Of a stretch of DNA of 13,782 nt, positions 1-7,703 are shown in pieces. The stretch lies in the NCBI GenBank assembly GCA_002482775.1, contig DLGQ01000094.1, positions 87,744 through 101,525 on the forward strand, in the 5' to 3' direction. The position numbers and the translations under genes are program-made. Numbering within the stretch: position 1 is the stretch's first letter; every line of letters starts with the position of its first letter. Under the pieces are notes generated by a model that saw nothing but the letters and a program-made list of their open reading frames with translations, searched no databases and was not told the origin of the DNA. Origin of the DNA: Flavobacteriales bacterium UBA7690. Its GTDB lineage: Bacteria; Bacteroidota; Bacteroidia; Flavobacteriales_F; PHOS-HE28.

Positions 1-1
1 T

Positions 2-1435
2 GGCTTGGTGAGCCGTTCCTCGCTAGGGGTAAGTGGTCCGGCAGCGGGCCTGGTAGCCATTGTTGTTACAGCGATCGCGGAACTGGGAGCCTACGAGGCA
101 TTCCTACTGGCCGTGGTGCTAGCGGGCGTGATCCAAGTGATCTTCGGGGCGTTGCGGGCGGGCATCATCGCATACTACTTCCCCAACGCGGTGATCAAAG
201 GCATGCTGGCCGGTATCGGCATCACCATTGTTATGAAACAGATCCCTCATGCGGTAGGCTACGACGCGGATTTCATGGGTGACGAGAGCTTCGAGCAGCC
301 TGACCATCACAACACGTGGAGCGAGCTCTTCTACATGATGGACGGGATCAGCTACGGCGCTGTGGTGATCACCGTGGTGTGCTTGGCCATCATGCTCCTG
401 TGGGAACGGCCGTTCATCAAGAACAGCAGCATCCTCCGGTTGGTACCGGGGCCCTTGTTGGCGGTGGTCCTCGGCATCGTGCTATCGAAGGTCTTCAGCG
501 GCATTCCGGCGTTGGCCATCGGTCCGGAGCATTTCGTGGCCTTGCCGAACATCAATGGGCTGAGCGACCTGAACATGCCGGACTTCAGCGGCATCGGCAA
601 CTGGGCGATCTGGAAAGTGGCGTTCACCATCGCTGTGGTAGCGAGCATCGAAACGCTGTTGTGCGTAGAGGCCACCGACAAATTGGATCCGTACAACAGG
701 ACCACACCGGCCAACCGTGAATTGCTGGCCCAAGGCACGGGCAACATCGTAAGCGGATTGCTTGGCGGGTTGCCATTGACACAGGTTATCGTGCGCAGCT
801 CGGCCAACTTGCAGGCCGGTGGGCGGACATCGCTTTCCGGTGTCCTGCATGGCGTATTCCTGGTGATCTCTGCGCTCATGCTGCCGGATCTTCTGCGCAG
901 CATCCCATACGCCTGCCTTGCAGCGATCTTGCTCTTGGTGGGTTACAAGCTCATCAACCCTGCTCAATTCAAGGTGATGTGGAAAGCCGGGCCCATGCAA
1001 TTCCTGCCCTTCCTCATCACCGTGCTGGGTGTCTACTTCATCGATCTGTTGTGGGGTGTAGGCTTGGGACTGGCGGTCTCCATCGTACACATCCTGTGGA
1101 AGAACTACCGCGTGCCGTACCACTTCGATCCCTACAAATACCGGCCGGGCATGCCCATCCACATCCAACTGAGCGAGGATGTGACCTTCTTGAACAAGGC
1201 CGGCATCAAACGCACGCTGGGTGAGCTTCCCAACGGTTGCCGCGTAGTGATCGACGCGAGCCGCACCATGGACCTGGACCCTGACGTGCGTGAGATCATC
1301 GACGATTTCTTGGACGGTGCGGACAGCCGCAACATCAACGTTGAACTGGTGGGCTACGACAAGCCTGCCGTGAAAGCACTCAGTGTGAACGACCTGGCCG
1401 TTGCTGTGCGCAAATTCGCCGGCACCGGGCGCTGA
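2..1435 (+). CDS. SulP family anion transporter with C-terminal STAS domain (5' end cut by window edge)
   Basis: This is an inner-membrane SLC26/SulP-type permease whose N-terminus lies outside the window; the frame is open from base 2. A TTG at base 5 is not the real start, because the first visible residues (LGVSGPAAGL) match the conserved early SulP core around TM3. About ten hydrophobic segments follow, and the motif VRSSANLQAGGRTSLSG near 795-840 is the family signature. The last ~90 residues (about 1,140-1,430) are hydrophilic and form a STAS-like domain. The family carries sulfate, bicarbonate or other anions. The carbonic anhydrase gene starts 40 bases downstream, so bicarbonate is the best guess for the substrate, a SulP/carbonic anhydrase pairing known from other bacteria. 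Codon use is less GC-rich than in the genes right of 2,100. The family call is firm; the substrate is inferred. Confidence 0.93.
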   Translation, partial: GLVSRSSLGVSGPAAGLVAIVVTAIAELGAYEAFLLAVVLAGVIQVIFGALRAGIIAYYFPNAVIKGMLAGIGITIVMKQIPHAVGYDADFMGDESFEQPDHHNTWSELFYMMDGISYGAVVITVVCLAIMLLWERPFIKNSSILRLVPGPLLAVVLGIVLSKVFSGIPALAIGPEHFVALPNINGLSDLNMPDFSGIGNWAIWKVAFTIAVVASIETLLCVEATDKLDPYNRTTPANRELLAQGTGNIVSGLLGGLPLTQVIVRSSANLQAGGRTSLSGVLHGVFLVISALMLPDLLRSIPYACLAAILLLVGYKLINPAQFKVMWKAGPMQFLPFLITVLGVYFIDLLWGVGLGLAVSIVHILWKNYRVPYHFDPYKYRPGMPIHIQLSEDVTFLNKAGIKRTLGELPNGCRVVIDASRTMDLDPDVREIIDDFLDGADSRNINVELVGYDKPAVKALSVNDLAVAVRKFAGTGR

Positions 1436-1475
1436 ACATCTCGAACGATAACGAAACAAACATCCTTCTGGACCG

Positions 1476-2069
1476 ATGGATTCCTACGAACAACTTCTTC
1501 GCAACAACAAGGCGTGGGCAGCCGATGTCACCGCCAAAGACCCCGGTTTCTTCAAACGCTTGAGCGACGTGCAAACACCCGAATTCCTATGGATCGGATG
1601 CAGCGATAGTCGCGTTCCGGCCAACGAGGTAACGGGCACCGTTCCGGGCCAGATCTTCGTACACCGCAACATCGCCAATATGGTGGTGCATACGGACCTC
1701 AATATGCTGAGCGTGCTGGAGTACGCGGTGCAAGTGTTGAAGGTGAAACACGTTATCGTCTGCGGCCACTACGGCTGCGGCGGGGTGCGGGCGGCGCTGG
1801 AGAACCAGCGGCACGGAATCGTGGACAACTGGCTGCGCCACATCCGCAATACCGCGCGGCGCTGGGACGACGAACTGATGGCTCTCGATCACGAGCGGGC
1901 GGTCGACCGGCTGTGCGAGCTGAACGTGCTGGCGAACGCCAAGAACGTGGCGCGCACGACGATCATCGAGGACGCCTGGGAGCGCGGTCAAATGGTGGAG
2001 ATCCACAGTTGGATCTACCGGCTCGATACCGGCCGGATCAGCGTGCTGGGGGCTCCGATCACGGGCTGA
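1476..2069 (+). CDS. can: beta-carbonic anhydrase (possibly a chimeric gene)
   Basis: This is a cytoplasmic zinc enzyme that interconverts CO2 and bicarbonate. The 197-residue product has all the beta-class residues: C42, D44 and R46 in CSDSR, then H98 and C101 in CGHYGCGG. The numbering is identical to E. coli Can. The C-terminus stops about 20 residues earlier than E. coli Can (220 aa). ATG at 1476 is chosen because the N-terminus aligns with the family; no Shine-Dalgarno is visible, which fits a Bacteroidota-like leader. It lies 40 bases after the SulP gene and is convergent with the PATR gene. Codon use changes inside the gene: by hand count, 27 of the first 95 codons end in A or T, against 10 of the 96 codons after the second zinc cysteine. 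The protein looks intact and functional, but its two halves may come from different genomes. Confidence 0.95.
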   Translation: MDSYEQLLRNNKAWAADVTAKDPGFFKRLSDVQTPEFLWIGCSDSRVPANEVTGTVPGQIFVHRNIANMVVHTDLNMLSVLEYAVQVLKVKHVIVCGHYGCGGVRAALENQRHGIVDNWLRHIRNTARRWDDELMALDHERAVDRLCELNVLANAKNVARTTIIEDAWERGQMVEIHSWIYRLDTGRISVLGAPITG

Positions 2070-2087
2070 GATCCAAGGAAAAGGAAA

Positions 2088-2111
2088 GGCCGGGGGATCC
2101 CTCCCCCGGCC
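2088..2111 (-). terminator. strong hairpin terminator at the convergent gene ends
   Basis: A perfect 10-bp GC stem (GGCCGGGGGA / TCCCCCGGCC) encloses a 4-base loop. Read on the minus strand it is followed by a T-rich run (TTTCCTTTTCCTT), as expected for a rho-independent terminator of the PATR gene that ends at 2,145. On the plus strand there is no T tail, although the hairpin could still slow transcription from the carbonic anhydrase side. Confidence 0.8.
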
Positions 2112-2144
2112 CTATACCCGTTGTGTTAACCCTAGGAAACCGGA

Positions 2145-3293
2145 TCAGGGGGTGGCGTCGGCGACGTCCGCGCGGAGGAAGCCGGTCGCGCCGCGCGCAG
2201 GGATCGCGCCGTTGAGGCGGAAGCTGCGGTAGGACCAGCCGGTGCTGAGGGACGGCATGCCCGCGGCACTGACGGCGATCTCGCTCACCCCTTGGTCGAA
2301 GGCGGCGAGGTTGTTGCTGCCCTCGATGGTGTAGAGGACTTCATCGATGGTGGATGCCTTGGCCGGGGTGCCGGCGAAGACCGCGCCATTGCGGACGGGC
2401 AGGGTGATCACCAGGGCCTGGTCGGCACCGACGGTTTCGATCCGTGAGCGGATCTTGCCGGAGGCGGCACCCGTGGTCGGATCACTGTCGAAGGCGAATT
2501 CCTGGAAGTTGCTCAGGCCGTCCTTATCGGGATCGGCGGTCTTTTCCGCATCGAGTCCGGCGAGACCGAAGCCGTCCGCCCAAGGGACGAAGGGATCGTT
2601 CGGCAGGACGAGCAGGATGCCGGTGCCGGTGATGAGCGCGGTTTCGGTGTCCGCGCCGGAGCCGATCGCGCCGAAGGTGCCTTCGCCTTGTGGGGAGCCG
2701 TCGATGCTGAATTCGTCGACCGTGTCGGTGCCGGCGAAGTTCAGGTTCAAAACGGCACCGCTGGTAACGTCGACGATGCCGGTGTCGCTCAAGCTGCCCG
2801 AGTCCAAGGTGAGGGTGCCTTCCGTGACGGTGGTGCCGCCGGAGTAGCTGTAGGTGCCGGAGACCGTCAGGGTTCCCGCGCCGCTCTTGATCAGGCTGCC
2901 GGTACCGGTGACGGGGCCGGACAGGTTGATGTTTTGCGGGACGTTGGACGCATCGGCGGTCTTCACTTCGAAGGTGGCCGAAGTGGCGACCGGGATCTCG
3001 GTCGACCAAGTGGCCTTCGCGGCGAGCGTGCCGCCGGAGAGGCGGAGCGTGGCGACGAAGCCGGCATTCGAGCTGCCGACCACCATGCCGCCGCCTCCGA
3101 CGTAGAGCTCACCCCCGCTGACGTGGACGACGCTGGTTCCTGCAAGGGCTCCCTGGCCGAACTGGAATCGCTCGACGGAAGCGGTGCCGCCGCGGGTGAG
3201 GAAGGCGGCATTGCCTTGGAAAGCGCCGCCGAGCTGGACTCCGGTCGCGGCGTCGGCTGCGGTGAAGGTGCCGCCGGCGACGTCGATGACCGA
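2145..3293 (-). CDS. C-terminal part of the interrupted PATR protein, downstream of an in-frame TGA
   Basis: This stretch of 382 sense codons continues the frame of the 1,410-codon PATR gene directly after its TGA and has no other stop until 2,145. The first internal ATG is at 3,086, inside conserved-looking repeat sequence, so an independent gene start is unlikely. It encodes one more PATR unit (LIKSGAGTLTVSG, near 2,860-2,900). A short acidic calcium-binding-like stretch with the pattern DPDKDGLSNFQEF then follows. The final ~70-residue domain (YTIEGSNNL ... YRSFRL ... GFLRADV) is of a kind I associate with secreted proteins of Verrucomicrobiales. Without readthrough or correction of the TGA this part would not be made. 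It was probably the natural C-terminus of one 1,793-codon gene. Confidence 0.75.
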   Translation of the reverse strand, partial: SVIDVAGGTFTAADAATGVQLGGAFQGNAAFLTRGGTASVERFQFGQGALAGTSVVHVSGGELYVGGGGMVVGSSNAGFVATLRLSGGTLAAKATWSTEIPVATSATFEVKTADASNVPQNINLSGPVTGTGSLIKSGAGTLTVSGTYSYSGGTTVTEGTLTLDSGSLSDTGIVDVTSGAVLNLNFAGTDTVDEFSIDGSPQGEGTFGAIGSGADTETALITGTGILLVLPNDPFVPWADGFGLAGLDAEKTADPDKDGLSNFQEFAFDSDPTTGAASGKIRSRIETVGADQALVITLPVRNGAVFAGTPAKASTIDEVLYTIEGSNNLAAFDQGVSEIAVSAAGMPSLSTGWSYRSFRLNGAIPARGATGFLRADVADATP

Positions 3294-3296
3294 TCA
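3294..3296 (-). other. in-frame TGA interrupting the PATR gene
   Basis: Codon 1,411 of the PATR frame is TGA, between ...LNNGGR and SVIDVAGGTF.... A single G-to-A change of a TGG tryptophan codon would create it. The flanking sequence then reads GGRWSVIDVAGGTF, a natural-looking beta-strand repeat segment. The frame stays open for 382 codons on the far side. General recoding of TGA is unlikely because the carbonic anhydrase, the 194-residue protein and the PATR gene itself all end in TGA. Confidence 0.8.
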
Positions 3297-6200
3297 GCGG
3301 CCGCCGTTGTTGAGGCCGACGGTCACCGGCCCGCCGATGTCGAGGCTGCCGGAGTCGATGCGGACGTTGACGGTGGAGTTCGAGGCGGAGACGGCGCCCA
3401 TGTTGAGGGCCCCGGCGATGTCGACGTCGCCGCCGTTGATGCTGAGGCCGTCGGTGACGGAGCCTGCGGCCGGTTCCGCACTGAGGTTCTGGGCGGTGCG
3501 GCCGAGTTGCATCGAGGCGGCGGTCAGGGTTCCGCCGTCGACCTGAATCAGGCCCTGCTGGTTGGCGTTGCCGTTGGAATTCAGGCCGCCCGCAAAGTTG
3601 GCGGAGCCCGAGAACTGCTGGAAGACCGCACCGCCGGTTGCTCCGTTGGCCACGTTGGACAGCACCGATGCGTTGAGGCTGGCACCGAGGCTGGTCAGGC
3701 GGCCGGTGGCACCCACGCCCACCGTGGTGTTGTTGAGCGTCACGGTGGCGTCGAGTTCGAGGGCACCGCCGTTCACCTGGGTTGAGCCGGTGAAAGTATG
3801 GGCGCCAGTGAGGGCCATGACGCCCGCCCCGACCTTGGTCAGCGAGCCGGTGCCGGAGAGGACGCCGGTGTAGGTGGTGGAGGCCCCGTTGCCGCCGACC
3901 GTGAGGGCCACGCTGCCGAGGCTCGAGTTTTCGAGCACCAGGTTCTTGTCGCCGTCCAGCGCGCCGAAGGTCGCGTTGAAGTTACCGTCGAAGTCGACCG
4001 AGCCCCCCGCGTTGGAGTAGAGGACCGTGCTGTTCTGGAGGGCGAGCGGGTTCACCAGCAGGGCGGAGCCGCCCACGATGGTGGTGGTGCCGTTGAAGGT
4101 GTTCGCCTGGGGCAGCGACTGAATGCCGGTGCCGTCAAGCACCAGGCTGCCGGTGCCGGAGATCAGGTTGCCGACCGTGTGGTCGCCGGAGCGGCTGACG
4201 GTCAGTACGCTGCCGGCGTTGGCCAGATCGATGCCGCCGAGGGTGGAGCCGGTCACCCCGCCGTTGCCGAGGGTCAGGTTGCCGTTCAGGACGGTGAGGT
4301 TGCCGGTGAAGGTGGTGTCGGCGGTGAGCGTGAGCTTGCCGACGCCGTCCTTGGTCAGGTTGGCGGTGCCCGCGCCGCCGAAGTCGCCGGAGAGGGTGAC
4401 ATCATCATCCATCGCGAAGGTCACCGGGTTGTTGCCGAAGGTGACGGTGCGGGCGGCGGTGATGTCCTGACTGTTGCCTGGTGCCCAGACGAGCGGGGCG
4501 TTGTCCAGCGTGAGGTTGCCGGTGCCGAGGCCGTTGGTGGCGAAGGTCAGCGTGCCGTTGCTGAAGACGAGGTCGCCGAAGAAGCTGTTGTTGCCGCCAA
4601 GGGTCAGGTTGCCGGGGCTGGATTTCACGATGCCGCCGGATCCGCTGATGTCGCCCTGCAGGACCAGCGAGTCGGCGGCCGTGTTCAAGGAGATGCCGAG
4701 CGAGTCGGTCAAAGACAGTGGTGCGGAAATGCTGTGATTTCCAAGGAGCACGCTGATCTCCGCGTCGCCGACCGTTTGGTCGAAGTCGAGCGTGGCCGCC
4801 CCGTTGATCGTGTAGGCGTTGGCATTGCTGATCTGCAGCAAGCCGAGCGTGCGGTTGCTGTCCAGGGTGAGGGTCCGGGGGCCGGTGATGGCGGAGCCGA
4901 GGTCGGCGAAGCCGCCAATACTGTCGGGGACCCCGTTGAGCCACTTGGCGGGATCGCTCCAGTTGCCGGAGCTGTCGGTGGCCCAGACGGAAGGTGGGGA
5001 GCCGCCGATCTGGAGGCGGATGTTGTTTCCGCTCACCGCGAAGGTGTAGGTGAGACCCACCTGGCGGCTGGCCAGAGGCACTTCAAACAGATCGTCGGCG
5101 TTGCCGGCGAAGGAACCGGTGAACTGGATGATGTCGTAGTTGCCGGGTGTGGTCCATCTGGCGCTGGAGTTGGCCACGCGGGGATCAATGAGGATCGGAT
5201 CGCCGATCGAAGCGCTGGAGGTGAGGGCGTTGATTCCGGTGACGAGGATCTTGTCGTAGGTTACCGCATCCGTCAGCTCCATGCGGATGACGCTGCCGCC
5301 CGCGAGGGAGAGCCCGCCCATGGTCAGCGTGCCGACGCCGGAAGTGGTCGGAGTGACCGGGCCGGGCTTGAGCTCGACGCCGGAGACGGTGGTGACGGTG
5401 GTGACGGTGCCAGTGATCGTTCCGAAACCGCCGAGTTTGCCGCCGGTCATGGTCACGGAGCCGGCGGAGGTGGCGCTGCCGGAGAGGTTGGCGGCGACCA
5501 GGGTGCCGGAGGTGATGGTGGTGTTGCCCGCGTAGGAGTTGGCACCGGACAGGGTGAGCACGCCGAAGCCGTTGACGGTGAGATTGCCCGCACCGGCGAT
5601 GGAAGTGGTGACTTCGAACGAGTCCGCGGCGGTCACTCCGCCGAAGCTGGCGGTGAGGCCGGTGGCGATGTTGTAGTTGTGGGCGTCGACCACTCCGGGC
5701 GCGGTGGCCTGGACGCCGCCGTCCGACACGGTGAAATTGACCGGCCCCGCGGGATTGCCGAGCGAGGAGCCGTTGTTCACCCCGATGATGCCGCCTTGGA
5801 TTGAGGTCCCTGCGGCGTAGGTGTTGACGCCGTGGAAATTCACCCGGCCGGTGCCGCGCTTGATAACGTTGCCGGCGCCGGAAAGGATGCCGGGGTAAGT
5901 GCTGGCGGCGGTATTGTCGCGGTTGAAGATGAGCGTCGCGCCGCTGGCGACGGCCGCGTCGGTGGCACCGAGGCTTCCGGTGGCCCCGCCGTCGCCGATC
6001 GAGAGGGTGCCCGCATTGATCTGGGTGCCCGCGATCCCGGCGGCGTTGCCGGTGTAGGTATTGTTGCCGGTCAGCGTCAGGGTGCCGGTGCCCACTTTAT
6101 AGATGCGGCAGGCACCGGTTCCGTTCTGGATCGTACCGGCGAAGGTGCTGTTCGTGCCCAGCGCTCCGATCGTCCAGTTGACGTAGCGGCCGTTGACGGG

Positions 6201-7526
6201 CTGGCCGGCGAGAATGCTGCCGGCGTCGCCGCTCAACTGGCCGATGTTCTGGTTGGTCCCGACGGTGTTGTTCGGCGGATTGAAGATCTGCGTCATGAAG
6301 ACGCTGGTGCCGAGGTGGAGCTTGGTCGTCGCGAACTGGCCGGTGCCGTTGACGCGGAGATCGCCGAACGCAGGGCTGATCGTGGAGCTGACATTGAGCG
6401 TGCCGGTAAAGCCGGCGAGGTTGGCGTTGAAGTCCCAGCGGGTGTCGCGGATGCCGAGATTGAGGGTTCCTCCGCCGGAGATTACCGAGGTGAGGGCCCC
6501 GCGCGGCGGGAAGTTGAGGGTGCCGGTCTGGCCGGAGGCGACCGTGATCGGATTGGCGAGATTGCCCCAGGTGGTCGCATTGAAGGTGCCTTGGTTGAGG
6601 GTCAGCGTGCCTCCTTCGAAGGTCAGGATGTCGGTGGTGGTGCCGATGGCATTCTGAACGTTGGCCTGGCCGCCGCCGAGGGTGACGGTGCCGGCTTTGA
6701 AGGTCTTGCCGCCGGTGAGCGTGGCGAGGTTGTTGCCGTTGAGAGCGAGCTGCCCCGGGCCGGATTTGGTCAGGCCGGGGGAGGCGATGACTCCGCCCAC
6801 GGTGAGGATGCCCGCGTCGACGGTGACTTCGCGGGCGACGCCGCCGGTGCCGACCGCTCCGGTGCCGAGATTGAGGTTCGACGGGCCGGCGAAGGTGAAG
6901 TTGGCCCCCCAGGTTTGCGGGTTGTTGGTCGTGAGGGTGACAGCCGCACCGGTGGTGCCGAGATTCCCTCCGGCGAGCGTTAGTGAACTGGTGCCGATGG
7001 CGGTGGCCGAGTTGATGTGGAGCGTGCCGGCGTTGACCGAGGTGGTGCCACTGTAGGTGTTGAGGCCGCTGAGGGTGAAGGTGCCGACGCCGGCCTTGAC
7101 GAGGCCTTCGGTGCCGGCGATCTCGGCGGAGATCTCCGCGGTGGCGGCCGTGCCAAGTGCGTTGACCGTGATGGTCGGGGTGCCGGAAAGGGTGAGGATA
7201 TTGAGCGGGTCGATGTTGTTGTCGACCAGCCACGAACCGGCGGTGGCGGTGTCGGTATCGCCGAAGGTCAGGCTGCCGAGGGTGCGTGGTGTGTCGAGGG
7301 CGGTGATGAACAGGCCGTCGGGAAGGTCGAGCGTGCTGAAGTCCGCGGTGCTGCCGGCACCGTCGGCGATGGTGGAAGATGACCAGTTGGTGGTATCGCT
7401 CCATAGGCCGGGGCTGGTGGTTCCCGTCCAGGTGCCGTTCGCGGCATGGGCGGAGGTGACGGTGCACAGGCTGGCGCAGGCAAGGAGGGAGGCGCGCGAG
7501 AGGGCGCCGGATAGGGCGTGTTTCAT
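3294..7526 (-). CDS. giant secreted autotransporter-associated beta-strand repeat (PATR) protein, N-terminal 1,410 residues
   Basis: This is an extracellular or surface protein rich in Gly, Thr, Asn and Ser, predicted to form a long beta-helix; the function is unknown, possibly adhesion or polymer binding. A signal peptide covers residues 1-28 (cleavage after AHA); an LLAC stretch at 14-17 resembles a lipobox but sits poorly. PATR units of the form 'K.G.G.LTL.G.NTY.G.T.V..GTL' start near residues 141, 250, 474, 553, 645, 964, 1054 and 1227. Two modules are visible: each opens with a W-S-D...W segment (residues ~41-48 and ~856-865) followed by PATR units, suggesting an internal duplication or fusion. 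No autotransporter beta-barrel is present. ATG at 7,526 is chosen for the signal peptide; a GGGAGG lies ~20 bases upstream, too far for a normal Shine-Dalgarno. It is downstream of, and probably regulated by, the adjacent two-component system. The product is cut by TGA at codon 1,411. Confidence 0.9.
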   Translation of the reverse strand: MKHALSGALSRASLLACASLCTVTSAHAANGTWTGTTSPGLWSDTTNWSSSTIADGAGSTADFSTLDLPDGLFITALDTPRTLGSLTFGDTDTATAGSWLVDNNIDPLNILTLSGTPTITVNALGTAATAEISAEIAGTEGLVKAGVGTFTLSGLNTYSGTTSVNAGTLHINSATAIGTSSLTLAGGNLGTTGAAVTLTTNNPQTWGANFTFAGPSNLNLGTGAVGTGGVAREVTVDAGILTVGGVIASPGLTKSGPGQLALNGNNLATLTGGKTFKAGTVTLGGGQANVQNAIGTTTDILTFEGGTLTLNQGTFNATTWGNLANPITVASGQTGTLNFPPRGALTSVISGGGTLNLGIRDTRWDFNANLAGFTGTLNVSSTISPAFGDLRVNGTGQFATTKLHLGTSVFMTQIFNPPNNTVGTNQNIGQLSGDAGSILAGQPVNGRYVNWTIGALGTNSTFAGTIQNGTGACRIYKVGTGTLTLTGNNTYTGNAAGIAGTQINAGTLSIGDGGATGSLGATDAAVASGATLIFNRDNTAASTYPGILSGAGNVIKRGTGRVNFHGVNTYAAGTSIQGGIIGVNNGSSLGNPAGPVNFTVSDGGVQATAPGVVDAHNYNIATGLTASFGGVTAADSFEVTTSIAGAGNLTVNGFGVLTLSGANSYAGNTTITSGTLVAANLSGSATSAGSVTMTGGKLGGFGTITGTVTTVTTVSGVELKPGPVTPTTSGVGTLTMGGLSLAGGSVIRMELTDAVTYDKILVTGINALTSSASIGDPILIDPRVANSSARWTTPGNYDIIQFTGSFAGNADDLFEVPLASRQVGLTYTFAVSGNNIRLQIGGSPPSVWATDSSGNWSDPAKWLNGVPDSIGGFADLGSAITGPRTLTLDSNRTLGLLQISNANAYTINGAATLDFDQTVGDAEISVLLGNHSISAPLSLTDSLGISLNTAADSLVLQGDISGSGGIVKSSPGNLTLGGNNSFFGDLVFSNGTLTFATNGLGTGNLTLDNAPLVWAPGNSQDITAARTVTFGNNPVTFAMDDDVTLSGDFGGAGTANLTKDGVGKLTLTADTTFTGNLTVLNGNLTLGNGGVTGSTLGGIDLANAGSVLTVSRSGDHTVGNLISGTGSLVLDGTGIQSLPQANTFNGTTTIVGGSALLVNPLALQNSTVLYSNAGGSVDFDGNFNATFGALDGDKNLVLENSSLGSVALTVGGNGASTTYTGVLSGTGSLTKVGAGVMALTGAHTFTGSTQVNGGALELDATVTLNNTTVGVGATGRLTSLGASLNASVLSNVANGATGGAVFQQFSGSANFAGGLNSNGNANQQGLIQVDGGTLTAASMQLGRTAQNLSAEPAAGSVTDGLSINGGDVDIAGALNMGAVSASNSTVNVRIDSGSLDIGGPVTVGLNNGGR

Positions 7527-7548
7527 GGGTTTGGCGATTCTTGGGTTC

Positions 7549-7563
7549 CTCCCGAAAGGGGAG
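7549..7563 (-). promoter_or_regulatory. small hairpin in the PATR leader holding a Shine-Dalgarno-like GGGAGG
   Basis: On the minus strand CTCCC CTTTC GGGAG forms a 5-bp stem whose right arm runs into GAAC, so a GGGAGGA purine run is partly paired. It lies about 23 bases before the ATG at 7,526, with no start codon at a usual distance. A second 5-bp hairpin (GCGGA / TCCGC) lies at 7,567-7,580. The role, if any, is unknown. Confidence 0.3.
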
Positions 7564-7623
7564 AGCGCGGAGAGTTCCGCATTTACAAGAATCGTTATCC
7601 GAGATGTCGGACAACCCGTCGAT

Positions 7624-7639
7624 TACCCCAAGGGGGGTA
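7624..7639. promoter_or_regulatory. perfect dyad upstream of the PATR gene, candidate operator
   Basis: TACCCC-AAGG-GGGGTA is a perfect 6-bp dyad about 100 bases before the PATR start codon and about 65 bases beyond the end of the response regulator gene. Dyads of this size are typical operator shapes for dimeric LuxR/NarL-type regulators, one of which is encoded next door. No second copy was found in the window, and no convincing -35/-10 pair could be fixed beside it. The regulator link is inference only. Confidence 0.3.
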
Positions 7640-7653
7640 TCGGTGTCAGGAGG

Positions 7654-7695
7654 CGAACATCGAACGCCGAACGCTGAAAACTGAATGCCGAATGG
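7654..7695. repeat. degenerate heptamer tandem repeat (YGAAYRY-like, six units)
   Basis: Six consecutive 7-base units read CGAACAT, CGAACGC, CGAACGC, TGAAAAC, TGAATGC and CGAATGG. The A-rich core GAA keeps phase throughout. I recognise this as a type of intergenic repeat common in Verrucomicrobiota and some other environmental phyla, where it yields spurious NIERRT-like peptides. It lies between the response regulator stop and the PATR promoter region. Confidence 0.75.
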
Positions 7696-7703
7696 GAGGC
7701 ATT
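7684..7703 (-). terminator. weak hairpin directly after the response regulator stop codon
   Basis: AATGCC-GAATGGGA-GGCATT forms a 6-bp stem that begins at the first base after the regulator's TAA. On the minus strand it is followed by CAGTTTTC, a short T run. It overlaps the last two heptamer units, so the repeat and the putative terminator share sequence. It is weak, and readthrough into the PATR gene is possible. Confidence 0.4.

Noticed and set aside
3294..3296. TGA read as selenocysteine or as a reassigned Trp codon
   Set aside because: Three genes in the window end in TGA, no SECIS-like hairpin was evident just after the TGA, and a repeat protein has no use for selenocysteine.
3798..5804. 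Long plus-strand open frame of 668 codons opposite the PATR gene
   Set aside because: Its translation is a low-complexity Gly/Ala/Val/Glu/Asp mix produced by the antisense of a repetitive high-GC gene; it has no domain and the minus frame has clear PATR motifs.
7654..7695. CRISPR-like array
   Set aside because: Units are 7 bases, contiguous and without spacers.
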